Origin: Lachnospiraceae bacterium
GTDB lineage: Bacteria > Bacillota > Clostridia > Lachnospirales > Lachnospiraceae
Length of the DNA stretch: 51,540 nt
Direction: 5' to 3'
NCBI GenBank assembly: GCA_030524635.1
Contig: JAUNGG010000028.1
Location: 1-51,540 of the forward strand
Part shown: one piece after another, positions 8,588-15,869 of the stretch
How positions within the stretch are numbered: the first letter of the stretch is position 1
Layout of the letters: each line of letters opens with the position of its first letter
The notes under the pieces: generated by a model
Told to the model about the DNA's origin: nothing
The model's database searches: none
What the model saw: only the letters and a program-made list of their open reading frames with translations
Made by a program: the position numbers and the translations under genes

Positions 8588-8667
8588 ACTCGTTCCCCTC
8601 TTTCGTAATGATTTTGTCACGAAACCACGGAAAGCCGGCTCCACTCCTGCGTTCCGGCTTTTCGTCA

Positions 8668-8955
8668 CTAATTTTCACGGTTTTTCCGATTCTCCAGAAC
8701 CTGTATCAGCTTCTGGCGGAATGCGATCTGCTCATCATTCTGATACCCCAGGGCATAGATCTGCTCAATCTGATCATGATCAAACACTGCCGTCTGATCC
8801 GGGCTTAAAAATCCTTCCGGATAGCTGCATCCGCAGTAATCATACAGCTTTGTCTGGTCACCTGCCTTATAACGGCAGTATCCTAATATCATCATCCGCT
8901 TGGTGGCGCCCTTCAGCAGCACTACCGATCCAATGGGCAAAGTCTTCTCAAACAT
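8668..8955 (-). CDS. DUF4176 family protein, copy B
   Basis: A 95-residue protein opening LPIGSVVLLKGATKRMMI, the typical start of DUF4176. It continues with a YDYCGCSYPEGF...FDHDQIEQIYALGY pattern shared with the neighbouring copy A at 8967-9287. Both have the same order of conserved features: LPIGSVV, aromatic YPxG, FD-DQIE and ALGYQ. DUF4176 genes recur beside LXG toxin and WXG100 genes in Firmicutes, where they are thought to act as accessory or adaptor proteins for T7SS effectors. Two diverged copies directly downstream of the LXG-like gene suggest both serve that effector, perhaps as a heteromer. Confidence 0.85.
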   Translation of the reverse strand: MFEKTLPIGSVVLLKGATKRMMILGYCRYKAGDQTKLYDYCGCSYPEGFLSPDQTAVFDHDQIEQIYALGYQNDEQIAFRQKLIQVLENRKNREN

Positions 8956-8966
8956 CCTGCTTCCTC

Positions 8967-9287
8967 CTATTCCTCATCCTGTCCGTCTTCTCCGGCCTGA
9001 GCCATGGCATCTGCCTTTATCTTTTCCGCTGCATACTCCAGCGTCCGGATAAAGGAAAACTGCTCGCTGTCCTGATAGCCCAGGGCATGAACCACCTCGA
9101 TCTGGTCCTGGTCAAAGCAGAAGATCTCGTTGTCATGAACATATCCCAGCGGAAACTTAAATCCGGAATAATCCCACACATATCCAGGTCTGGATGGTCC
9201 CATAGGAAGGTATCCTGCAATCATCACACTAGCTGTAGAATCCTTCAGCTGTACCACGCTGCCGATCGGCAATAAATGATTTTCCAT
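8967..9287 (-). CDS. DUF4176 family protein, copy A
   Basis: A 106-residue protein starting MENHLLPIGSVVQLKDSTASVMI, with KFPLGYVHDNEIFCFDQDQIEVVHALGY matching copy B in register. It ends in an acidic tail (EDGQDEE) lacking in copy B. It lies 49 bp after the LXG-like gene and 11 bp before copy B, so all three are probably translated from one mRNA made from the LytTR-type promoter at 10761. The accessory role for effector export is inferred from family context; no catalytic motif is present. Confidence 0.85.
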   Translation of the reverse strand: MENHLLPIGSVVQLKDSTASVMIAGYLPMGPSRPGYVWDYSGFKFPLGYVHDNEIFCFDQDQIEVVHALGYQDSEQFSFIRTLEYAAEKIKADAMAQAGEDGQDEE

Positions 9288-9336
9288 ATTGATTCTCCTA
9301 TTCTCTTCGGATCAAAGCTTGATCCCTATATTTGTT

Positions 9337-10722
9337 CTACCAGAATTTTAGCTTCTTTATACCGTTCCAGGCGGCTTTCGCTCCATCGCAGACGGTATTG
9401 ATCGTGCCGCCTACATCCACCTCCAGTTTCACGCTGGCTCCTACTCCCAGGGTGGCTCCTACATCCAACGAAAGCTTGCCGTCGTGAAAGCCTGCATTGA
9501 CATGACCGCCGATTCCGTAGTTTAAGCTTCCGGATACTCCCACGTCTGCTCCCAGGATCTTGCCTCCCACAGCGCCTGTAATCTCTCCGCCGATTGCCTC
9601 CCCGCTTACTCCCACATAAGCGCTTGGATTCAGCTTTCCTTCTGCATCATAAAAACCGATGCTTCCTTCTGCTTTTGCTTCCGCCCTTCCGATCGTCTGG
9701 CTGCTCTTGGCATAAACCCCCAGCATATCTCCTCCCAGAACAGCTTCCTCCTCTGCTGTAAAGGCGCTAAAGCTGGCTCCCACAGAACCGCCGATTCCCG
9801 GTTTAAATTTAAACTCTCCGGTAGTTGGATCTCTTTGGTAAATTCCTGCGTAGCCCTCTGCACTCGCCTCTGCCTTCCCTGCGTAAGCCTTGGCAGACGC
9901 ACTGCCCAACTTTCCGCTGGCGCTGACTTCTTTTTCCCATATGGATGCGGCTGCTGAAACGCCCACGCCCGCCTTCACGGCAGCTTCCATCTTGCCCTTT
10001 TTCAGCCCTTCATCAAACTGGCTCACCGCATTTTCATCGGTTTCATCAATGGTCTTCCAGGTATGAGTGGCTCTGTCATATTCTTTTTTACTGCTCTTTA
10101 ACTCTCTGGTGTGATCGTCTTTAAATTTACTGATCTTATCATCCAGTGCTTCGGCCAGATTTCCCAATTCCCCAGTGCCCGCATCAAATTTGGCCACCGG
10201 CTCTCCCTTGGCCTCCTTGTTTCCGAATTTACTGGTTAACCAGTTTATGGCACTGTTGATCTGATCAGAAGGGTTATCTCCCCTCATCCCGATCAGCGGG
10301 AAAAACTTCTGAGAAACCGGTATTCTCAAATTCAGGATTCCAGGTATCACCGGTTTTGGAATAACCAGCTGGCCTCCAGGCCCTACTAAAATCAGAGACC
10401 CTATTATATTGGCAAATTCCAAATCACCCCATATACTGGGCCTGGTTTCCTGCCCGCACAGCTCCTTCTCTGTCTTCTCATACTGGTCTGCAATGTCGGA
10501 AAGTGCAGATGCCACCTGATTCATCTTCTTCTTTTCCGTTTCCAAAGCCAGCCCCTGCATGATCAGCCGTCTGTCGATCCGCTCTCTGTGGCTGATCTGG
10601 AAGCTTAAGCGGTTTCGCACACCATAAAGGCTGCTTTGGATATCAGACAATTCCCTGGCCATCTGTTTGCTTTCTGTGGAAGCACTTCTGACCTGCCCTA
10701 CCTTTACTTTAAACTCATCCAT
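9337..10722 (-). CDS. LXG-like candidate T7SS effector with Gly/Ala-rich C-terminal half
   Basis: Residues 1-90 are helical and polar and end in QYEKTE, which fits the YxxxD/E T7 export signal and matches QYDKTE and QYDKCE in two WXG100 proteins here. A hydrophobic, Gly/Pro-rich stretch follows (IIGSLILVGPGGQLVIPKPVIPG). From about residue 245 to 445 the protein is built of small-residue repeats (GVGVSAAASIW, AKAYAGKAEASAEGYAGIY, VGGKILGADVGVSGSLNYGIGG) and ends in a basic WNGIKKLKFW. No nuclease, deaminase or hydrolase motif is visible. The repeats recall glycine-zipper, membrane-active toxins such as TelE, but could instead be a beta-rich surface or scaffold domain. It has its own regulated promoter, and two DUF4176 genes follow. 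No obvious immunity gene is present. Confidence 0.75.
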   Translation of the reverse strand: MDEFKVKVGQVRSASTESKQMARELSDIQSSLYGVRNRLSFQISHRERIDRRLIMQGLALETEKKKMNQVASALSDIADQYEKTEKELCGQETRPSIWGDLEFANIIGSLILVGPGGQLVIPKPVIPGILNLRIPVSQKFFPLIGMRGDNPSDQINSAINWLTSKFGNKEAKGEPVAKFDAGTGELGNLAEALDDKISKFKDDHTRELKSSKKEYDRATHTWKTIDETDENAVSQFDEGLKKGKMEAAVKAGVGVSAAASIWEKEVSASGKLGSASAKAYAGKAEASAEGYAGIYQRDPTTGEFKFKPGIGGSVGASFSAFTAEEEAVLGGDMLGVYAKSSQTIGRAEAKAEGSIGFYDAEGKLNPSAYVGVSGEAIGGEITGAVGGKILGADVGVSGSLNYGIGGHVNAGFHDGKLSLDVGATLGVGASVKLEVDVGGTINTVCDGAKAAWNGIKKLKFW

Positions 10723-10760
10723 ACTCGTTCACTCTCTTCATTGGTTTTGTTGTTGAACTC

Positions 10761-10766
10761 ATTATA
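10761..10766 (-). promoter_or_regulatory. -10 box (TATAAT) of the LXG-like/DUF4176 transcript
   Basis: A perfect TATAAT lies 29 bp downstream of the 35-bp direct-repeat element at 10796-10830. No good -35 hexamer exists at 17 +/- 1 bp (the region is ATGATAGGGGG-like), as expected of an activator-dependent promoter. The start codon is at 10722. Confidence 0.65.
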
Positions 10767-10795
10767 CCGGATTTCCGGCCCCCTATCATCAAAAG

Positions 10796-10830
10796 CTGAC
10801 AGACGGCAAATTTATGGGAGTGAATAACCA
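10796..10830 (-). promoter_or_regulatory. Putative LytTR-type direct-repeat operator, site 2
   Basis: On the minus strand the element starts TGGTTATTCA and ends TGCCGTCTGTCAG. It aligns without gaps over 35 bp to the element at 15578-15612; the half-sites are 21 bp apart (about two helical turns), the spacing used by LytTR regulators such as AgrA. Distance to the -10 box is 29 bp at both loci. The LytTR regulator at 16593-17315 is the obvious candidate ligand. Confidence 0.6.
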
Positions 10831-10847
10831 CCTGTCAGCGGCAGGTG
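10829..10847 (-). other. Short inverted repeat after the PP2C gene
   Basis: CACCTG and CAGGTG flank a 7-nt loop 17 bp past the phosphatase stop codon and touch the end of the LytTR-type element. No U-tract follows, so termination here would be weak; it may reduce read-through into the separately promoted LXG-like unit. Confidence 0.3.
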
Positions 10848-10863
10848 CTTTGCTGCCTCGCTT

Positions 10864-11637
10864 TTATCCCTTCTTTTCTGCCTTCACCAACACGCAGGAC
10901 AGATTATCCGGAGCCTGGTTTCCATACACCGCATCCCGTATCTTCTGAAAGGCCTTCTCAAAGTCGTCCTGCCGGACGGACCCTTTCAGGATGGCCTCCA
11001 GACTTCCTGGGGCCATGTATTTATAGACACCATCACTGCACAAAGCAAACAGGCTTTTTCCATCCAGGATGCCGGTCTGCACCGTGCAGATAAAGTTTTT
11101 GGAAACGCCTGCCGCACGGACCAGCTTTCCAAAATTAGGATGGCTAAGGAGTTCATCCCTGGAATACTGGCTCTGCTGCTCCGGCTGATTCTCCCACACA
11201 TCATCGATGGTCAGCTGATGGACCTTGGCCCCCAGCAGCCGTGCTTCTGCCAGATAACAGCGGCTGTCACCAGACCACAAAAGGGCATAGGAGGTATTCC
11301 AGATCCACAAAAGCACCACCGTTGCACCGCAGATCTCCTTCTGACTGGTCTCATCCCAGATCTTTCTGCTGGTCATGGACAGCATCTCCTTCAGTTCCTG
11401 GACGGTCTGCTGAAAGTCTGGTTCTGTCCCTTCTCGGCAGCGTTCAAGATACTGCTCCCACCAGCGCTGGCAGGCAGCCCGGACCTCCTGGCTGGCCCGC
11501 TCGCCCTCTGAATGACCGCCCATGCCGTCTGATACCAGAAACAAGCCCTGCTCCTCATCCGTGAAGATCCCAACAGCATCCTGGTTCTGATTCCGCCGGA
11601 TACCAGTCTCACTAAATCCATCACTTATTAATCTCAT
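10864..11637 (-). CDS. PP2C-family Ser/Thr protein phosphatase
   Basis: I use ATG 11637, which overlaps the TGA of the VWA-FHA gene by one base (TGATG); a TTG one codon earlier is an alternative. The 257-residue protein has the PP2C metal-binding motifs in order: NQNQDA near the N-terminus, LVSDGMGGHSEGE, LLWSGDSRCYL, ALCSDGVYKYM and APDNLSCVLVKAE. These supply the aspartates that bind Mn/Mg in the Stp/PstP group. It is a cytosolic phosphatase and, by position, should reverse phosphorylation by the kinase at 2147-4312. Coupled translation with an FHA (phosphothreonine-reading) protein strengthens the idea of a kinase-phosphatase-reader circuit controlling secretion. Confidence 0.93.
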   Translation of the reverse strand: MRLISDGFSETGIRRNQNQDAVGIFTDEEQGLFLVSDGMGGHSEGERASQEVRAACQRWWEQYLERCREGTEPDFQQTVQELKEMLSMTSRKIWDETSQKEICGATVVLLWIWNTSYALLWSGDSRCYLAEARLLGAKVHQLTIDDVWENQPEQQSQYSRDELLSHPNFGKLVRAAGVSKNFICTVQTGILDGKSLFALCSDGVYKYMAPGSLEAILKGSVRQDDFEKAFQKIRDAVYGNQAPDNLSCVLVKAEKKG

Positions 11638-13208
11638 CAACGCAATTCAACCTTCATTTTCAAATTTCCAAGGGTCAAAACGCTCCCGCTGGTAAGGACA
11701 GCCTCCTGAAGCACCCTCTTTCCATTCAGAACCGTTCCATTCCGGGAACCCAGATCCTTCACCCAGATCTGTCCGTTTGCCACACGAATCTGACAATGCC
11801 GGTGAGATACGGAACGGTCATAATCCAGAACGATCTGGCATCCGTCATTCCGGCTTCTCCCGATCACCACCGAGGACCGCAGGGGCGCCTCAAAGGACCG
11901 CGCCGGATTCCGCAGATCCGTAAGGATCAGCATATACGTTCTTCCTGACGGTCCCCATACCATGGCGGTATTTCCCATATCCATAGGCGCCACCTGGGTA
12001 TCCCTCATGGCCCGTCCGGAAAAATTCTGATAGGCATTGGCCTTCTCAAAGGCATTCTCCGGAGCCACCTCAAAGGCATTTTCCTTCTTGCTGCGCTTTA
12101 CCAGACGGACAATGATCAAAATCACCGCGGCCACGGCCAGAAGAGCCAGCCCGGCAAAAACAGCATACATAATATACTTCTCTTTCTGCAGCTCCTCTTC
12201 CTCCACTGCCGGCCAGGTCTCTTCCTCCTGCGTTTCTTCTTCGGTTTCCTCCTCCGTCTCCGGCTCTGTGGCCTCCGTTTCCGGTTCTGTCTCCGGCGGT
12301 GCCGTTCCAAAGGGCATATCCACCGTCACAGAGCCTTCCACCGCCGTCTCACCTGCGGTCATGCTCAGCTTAACGCCTTTTGCCGTACCGTCGCAGACCT
12401 CCAGAGGCGGAGCCACCACTACCCGCAGAGTCTGATTGCCTGCCGCCACCTCATTGGCGATCTGAAGGGCATCGGAGGTTTCCTCCAGCATCCAGGAGGA
12501 GGCCTGAGTCATCCTGGAAAGGGCAAACATATTTTTCAGTTCCTCGCTGTTATTGCCGGACTGATAGGAGCAGCCGATGGTATAGATGGGATACGGGTGC
12601 TTCCGCAGAAGCTCATACAGCTCCTCCTTGGTGTATCCGATGGCCTTATTATCCACGCCGTCTGAAACGATCACGATCCGCTGAAAGGTGGTATCCTCAT
12701 CCTGGTTCCAGGCAGACAGCACTTCGTAAAGCACATCTGTCAGATACGTCTCCTGATCCTGGTAGGTAATCGAATCAATGGTCTGCTTCAGCTGGGTATA
12801 ATCGCTGCCGTTCTCCAGCAAATATGTAATTTTATCCGAAAAGGTTGCAACCGTGACCTGCTCTCCCTGCATACGGTTTGCAGCCAGATTTGTCATAATT
12901 TCATTGATCTTCGGCCGGTATTTCTGTGACACAGATAACGAATTATCGATAAGCAGCAACGTTTTTACCGGCACCTCCTGCTCTTCGATCAATCCATAGG
13001 TAAGATCCGGACAGGGAACCGTTCCAACCTGACACTGGATCCCCGTGACCTCTCCCGGACTCTGCACATACAGAACGATCTGCTCTCCCTCCACCTCGGA
13101 ACCAACGATCGTTCCTGGCTGTGCAGCCCCGGCCGTTCCTGTCATCATGGTGAGCAATACCGAAGAAAAAACCAGCAGTTTTTTCCAATCCATCCCTTTT
13201 TTCTTCAT
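11637..13208 (-). CDS. Secreted-domain VWA protein with TM helix and cytoplasmic FHA domain
   Basis: An N-terminal signal peptide (MDWKKLLVFSSVLLTMMTGTAGAA) is followed by a von Willebrand A domain with MIDAS motif LLIDNSLSVS (DxSxS) and a later VIVSDGVD. An acidic Glu/Thr-rich spacer precedes a TM helix (IMYAVFAGLALLAVAAVILIIV, about residue 345-370). The C-terminal about 80 residues form an intact FHA domain: VVIGRSRNDG, SVSHRHC, GSRNGTVLNG. The FHA therefore sits in the cytosol and should bind phosphothreonine, while VWA faces outward and could bind a metal-dependent ligand. This is a receptor-like layout linking the outside to the kinase/phosphatase circuit. The gene is overlapped by the PP2C gene. 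Confidence 0.9.
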   Translation of the reverse strand: MKKKGMDWKKLLVFSSVLLTMMTGTAGAAQPGTIVGSEVEGEQIVLYVQSPGEVTGIQCQVGTVPCPDLTYGLIEEQEVPVKTLLLIDNSLSVSQKYRPKINEIMTNLAANRMQGEQVTVATFSDKITYLLENGSDYTQLKQTIDSITYQDQETYLTDVLYEVLSAWNQDEDTTFQRIVIVSDGVDNKAIGYTKEELYELLRKHPYPIYTIGCSYQSGNNSEELKNMFALSRMTQASSWMLEETSDALQIANEVAAGNQTLRVVVAPPLEVCDGTAKGVKLSMTAGETAVEGSVTVDMPFGTAPPETEPETEATEPETEEETEEETQEEETWPAVEEEELQKEKYIMYAVFAGLALLAVAAVILIIVRLVKRSKKENAFEVAPENAFEKANAYQNFSGRAMRDTQVAPMDMGNTAMVWGPSGRTYMLILTDLRNPARSFEAPLRSSVVIGRSRNDGCQIVLDYDRSVSHRHCQIRVANGQIWVKDLGSRNGTVLNGKRVLQEAVLTSGSVLTLGNLKMKVELR

Positions 13209-13234
13209 TGCTTTTATCCTGCCTATCCCGCTTA

Positions 13235-13265
13235 AGGCCTTGCACCGGATCCCGGTGCAAAGCCT
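13235..13265 (-). other. Strong hairpin between a WXG100 gene and the VWA-FHA gene
   Basis: TTGCACCGG and CCGGTGCAA (13240-13248, 13252-13260) form a perfect 9-bp stem with a 3-nt loop, extended by four more pairs after one mismatch. No U-run follows on the minus strand. It fits an mRNA-stabilising or processing hairpin at the 3' side of the WXG100 message rather than a full terminator. Confidence 0.5.
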
Positions 13266-13341
13266 GATTGTTTTCTTATTTTCCTAATTTACAACTGTCC
13301 GCGTCCTGCCGTTTCTTATTTACTGCCCTGCTCATAGCGGA

Positions 13342-13656
13342 TTAATCGATCAGATTGGAGGACATTGCCGCATTGGACTCAGTGTTGGCTTCCTCTGTGG
13401 ACTGATATCTCTGAGCCATCTCCTGAAGATCCTCTACATGCTCCTTGATCTTATTGTTGATCTTGGTGATATCACCGGATAACTCGGAAAACTTTCTGGT
13501 GTATGCACCTGCTGCGTCACCTTCCCATACGCCGCTCAGGCTGGATACCAGGCTTAACATCTCCTGGGTTAATGAGTTTACAGTCTGTCCTCTGGAGCTA
13601 AAGTCGTTTGATGCGTTGATCAGATCCTGTGGGTTAACTTTTAATTGGCCTTCCAT
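13342..13656 (-). CDS. WXG100 family protein (EsxA-like)
   Basis: 104 residues, two predicted helices joined by a turn with VWEG (Trp44), the WXG signature in the canonical position. YQSTE near the C-terminus fits the YxxxD/E export signal. The C-terminal residues MSSNLID are identical to the end of the WXG100 protein at 14451-14780, pointing to duplication or a shared interface. The AAAGGAGA site before ATG 13656 is good. WXG100 proteins are small secreted dimers that also serve as T7SS substrates and activators of EssC. It is the last of five WXG100-like genes and is followed by a strong hairpin. Confidence 0.93.
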   Translation of the reverse strand: MEGQLKVNPQDLINASNDFSSRGQTVNSLTQEMLSLVSSLSGVWEGDAAGAYTRKFSELSGDITKINNKIKEHVEDLQEMAQRYQSTEEANTESNAAMSSNLID

Positions 13657-13758
13657 AATTTATCTCCTTTTCATCTCGATTGATTTCATTGATTTGATTG
13701 ATTTTCTTTTTTAACGGTTATGCTTTATGTAATACGTCCCTGCCCTTCCGGTTCCTCT

Positions 13759-14061
13759 TTATGCCTTTCTGGTCTGAGCGGTGGAAACATTCTCTGCCTC
13801 AGTCTTGTCGTACTGGTCCGCATCTGCATTTAAGCGCTCTACATACTGCTCGATTCCCTTGTAAAACACCTCAAATTTCTCACGGTCGATCTGGAACTGG
13901 TTGTTAAATGCATCCTTTGCTTCGCCTTCCCACATGGTACACAGAGTTGCCTCTCTGTCGTTTAATCCTGCCACCTCATTGTGAAACTTGGAATTCAGTT
14001 CCCGTAACTCCTGTGCCTTCTTTCTTAACTCGCTGGTGCTGACTCTAAGTGTTGATGCCAT
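13759..14061 (-). CDS. WXG100 family protein
   Basis: I start at the second ATG (14061, MASTLRVSTSELR): it lies 9 nt after GGAGG, whereas the first ATG at 14067 is only 3 nt away. The 100-residue product has MWEG (Trp44) between two helices and QYDKTE near the C-terminus, fitting the YxxxE T7 export signal. It resembles the protein at 14794-15099 in the turn and the FNNQFQ/FNQQFQ motif (here DAFNNQFQID, there DAFNQQFQLD), so those two are probably paralogues or dimer partners. Confidence 0.9.
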   Translation of the reverse strand: MASTLRVSTSELRKKAQELRELNSKFHNEVAGLNDREATLCTMWEGEAKDAFNNQFQIDREKFEVFYKGIEQYVERLNADADQYDKTEAENVSTAQTRKA

Positions 14062-14127
14062 AATCATAATCCTCCTTGAAATTCTTTATTTTCATTTAAA
14101 TGATGTTCTCTTTCCTGCCAAAGCCGG

Positions 14128-14439
14128 CTATGACTTCCGTTCACTTGCGATCCGGAGCGCCTCCATCTCGGCTTCATATACCCGCCTTGCGATCCGCCGG
14201 ATATCATCTGCAATATCATGGATCTGGGAGGCGGTCTTTTTAATATCTCCCTTCAGGATATCCTCCTTCTTCAGGAAGGCAGTTGCGTTCTGCCCCTTCC
14301 AGGCTGCTGCCAGGTTCTGCATGGAGCTTTCCATGGTCTTTCCGGAAAGCCGCTCCAGCCGGTCTGCCACATCGTCCAGCTCGTCTGCCTGGGACAGAGC
14401 CTGCCTGAAATTAAATCGTATCTCTGACCTGGTGCTCAT
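14128..14439 (-). CDS. WXG100-like protein without a clear export signal
   Basis: 103 residues, helical hairpin with AWKG (Trp47) at the turn. Unlike its neighbours it lacks YxxxD/E in the C-terminal helix (YEAEM is closest) and ends with basic residues (ASERKS). The second helix is rich in Ile/Lys/Asp heptads (DIKKTASQIHDIADDIRRIARRV). It is translated from ATG 14439 with an AGGAGG site, 11 bp after the next WXG100 gene upstream. A partner that is exported only in a heterodimer, or a non-secreted targeting factor, would fit the missing signal. Confidence 0.8.
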   Translation of the reverse strand: MSTRSEIRFNFRQALSQADELDDVADRLERLSGKTMESSMQNLAAAWKGQNATAFLKKEDILKGDIKKTASQIHDIADDIRRIARRVYEAEMEALRIASERKS

Positions 14440-14450
14440 GGTAATGCCTC

Positions 14451-14780
14451 CTAATCGATCAAATTACTTGACATCAGGCTGGCAGCCTCTGTCAGTTGCT
14501 GTTCCGTCTCTGTGTATGTCTTTGCGATCTTCTGCAAATCTACCGGGTGCTCCTTTAATCTCTGCAGAAGCTGCACGATATCATCCTTCTGATCCTCAAA
14601 CATCTTTCTGTGAAGCTCCCCGGCCTCACCGATCCAATAATACTTCGTCCGGGCTGCTGTGGCCTGCACGCTTTCAAACAGCTGCTCCATCTGCGCGATC
14701 GCCCCGGACACCTCCTCCGCTTTGGCGTTCAGGATGTCCGGCTGGACCCGGATCTCTACTCCTGCACTGTCCATCGCCAT
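14451..14780 (-). CDS. WXG100 family protein ending in SSNLID
   Basis: 109 residues with YWIGE (Trp49, WxG) at the inter-helix turn and YTETE in the C-terminal helix as a YxxxE export signal. The last residues (SLMSSNLID) match those of the protein at 13342-13656. The RBS GGGGGG precedes ATG 14780 by 8 nt. It is part of a tight cluster (11-15 bp gaps) spanning 14128-15486, so the products are probably made together and may pair with each other. Confidence 0.88.
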   Translation of the reverse strand: MAMDSAGVEIRVQPDILNAKAEEVSGAIAQMEQLFESVQATAARTKYYWIGEAGELHRKMFEDQKDDIVQLLQRLKEHPVDLQKIAKTYTETEQQLTEAASLMSSNLID

Positions 14781-14793
14781 CTTTTATCCCCCC

Positions 14794-15099
14794 TTATATC
14801 GGAATCGAGCGGATCATGGAATCTATGCTCTGCTCGCATTTGTCATACTGCTCACCTGCATGTCTCAGGCTGCCGATCAGCTCCTTCAGCGTATCGCACA
14901 TTGCCTGGCAGGTCTGATAATCCAGCTGAAACTGCTGGTTAAAAGCATCATTTGCCGGGCCGTCCCACATCTGATCCAGCTCATTCACTGACTGAAACAT
15001 CTTTTTCATCTGAGCCTCCAGCTGGGAGACCAGCCCCTCCAGATTGTCAATATCACCGGCCAATGTTGTTGTATTCATCTCAATCTCATTGATCGCCAC
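14794..15099 (-). CDS. WXG100 family protein (GTG start)
   Basis: I start at GTG 15099 (MAINEIEMNTTTLAGD), about 6 nt after GGGGGTG; the longer GTG at 15108 would leave no room between site and start. The 101-residue product has MWDG (Trp45) at the turn, DAFNQQFQLD after it and QYDKCE at the end of helix two, matching the YxxxE export signal. It is closest in sequence, within this window, to the protein at 13759-14061. Confidence 0.85.
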   Translation of the reverse strand: MAINEIEMNTTTLAGDIDNLEGLVSQLEAQMKKMFQSVNELDQMWDGPANDAFNQQFQLDYQTCQAMCDTLKELIGSLRHAGEQYDKCEQSIDSMIRSIPI

Positions 15100-15114
15100 T
15101 TTTTCCACCCCCTG

Positions 15115-15486
15115 TTATCCAACCATAATCGAAATCTGCCGGCGGATCCACTGATTCACCCATTCAACATCGCTAAGACCTGCCGTTTCCCGGCGCCTGG
15201 ATGCTGCAGCTGCTTCCTCACAGTAATCAATGATCTCATTTTCTGTGTGCAGATACTGCTGGCAGATCTGCTCCAGCGCCATCTTAAGCTTCAGCGCCTG
15301 GGCCGATTTCTCATCCAGCCTCTGCTGCATCATTTTGATCCGGCGCAGAGGCTCTTCCATGTAGGTCAGCTCCCGTAAAACCTCCGATGGTCCGTAAAGC
15401 TCAGTCAGCCGGGTATTAATCTCATTGGTTATTTTCTTTAAATCCTCCGCTGCCTCCCCCATCGGAGCTAAACTTGCTTCAAACAC
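15115..15486 (-). CDS. Helical T7SS cluster protein with YxxxE motif but no WXG
   Basis: A GTG start (15486) follows AAGGAGAGG. The 123-residue protein is predicted mostly helical with a central Pro-containing turn (LYGPSEVLRELTYMEEP) in place of a WXG turn, and QYLHTE in the later helix, which fits the YxxxE export signal. The C-terminal 30 residues are distinct (VEWVNQWIRRQISIMVG). It is the first gene behind the LytTR-type promoter at 15543 and is followed by five WXG100 genes at short gaps. It may be a diverged WXG100/LXG-accessory-type partner. I do not recognise a named family. Confidence 0.75.
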   Translation of the reverse strand: MFEASLAPMGEAAEDLKKITNEINTRLTELYGPSEVLRELTYMEEPLRRIKMMQQRLDEKSAQALKLKMALEQICQQYLHTENEIIDYCEEAAAASRRRETAGLSDVEWVNQWIRRQISIMVG

Positions 15487-15542
15487 CTTATCCTCTCCTT
15501 GCCTTGTGCCCTGGCGGTCTGATCTGTAACTCTTGTGACCTT

Positions 15543-15548
15543 ATAATA
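15543..15548 (-). promoter_or_regulatory. -10 box (TATTAT) of the WXG100 cluster transcript
   Basis: TATTAT lies 29 bp downstream of the direct-repeat element at 15578-15612, the same geometry as at 10761-10830. No consensus -35 hexamer is present at the right distance, which suggests activation by a DNA-binding protein bound immediately upstream. The first start codon is at 15486. Confidence 0.6.
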
Positions 15549-15577
15549 ACACGCTTCCCTGCCTTTTGGTATCAAAA

Positions 15578-15612
15578 CTGACAAACGGCACAAATTTGCT
15601 GATGAACGACCA
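15578..15612 (-). promoter_or_regulatory. Putative LytTR-type direct-repeat operator, site 1
   Basis: Minus strand: half-site GTCGTTCATCAG and, 21 bp later, GCCGTTTGTCAG, separated by an A/T-rich stretch with AAATTTG. Nine of the 12 bases agree between half-sites. A 21-bp period and GTT-containing 9-12-bp half-sites are typical of LytTR targets. The sequence between and around the half-sites is also shared with site 2. Confidence 0.65.
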
Positions 15613-15620
15613 GTTTTCGG

Positions 15621-15869
15621 CTAAACTAACAGCAGCCGGCTTCCATTGGTGATCCCATACTGACTTAACGTTGCTGCCGGAGAAAGGATCTTCTTCTGTT
15701 CGTAGCTGCACAGATTCAGCTTTTCAATGCTTCCTGCCAGCTGGCAGCATTCCTTCTGGCAGATGACCTCTGTGATCTCTGCGATCAGCATGGAGATGGT
15801 GGCCTGCTCCTCCAGGCTGAAGTTATACTGCCGGCCGATGGATGGGACGGTTACGTCTACCATGATCAT
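15621..15869 (-). CDS. YukD/EsaB ubiquitin-like T7SS protein
   Basis: 82 residues with a ubiquitin-like pattern: MVDVTVPSIGRQYNFSLEEQATISMLIAEI at the start and LSQYGITNGSRLLLV at the end, typical of EsaB/YukD. The ATG at 15869 is 8 nt after AGGAGG and overlaps the TGA of the upstream gene (ATGA). EsaB is a cytosolic regulator needed for T7SSb function in Staphylococcus and Bacillus. Its presence, with EssC and WXG100 proteins, is what identifies the locus as Firmicutes T7SS. Confidence 0.88.
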   Translation of the reverse strand: MIMVDVTVPSIGRQYNFSLEEQATISMLIAEITEVICQKECCQLAGSIEKLNLCSYEQKKILSPAATLSQYGITNGSRLLLV

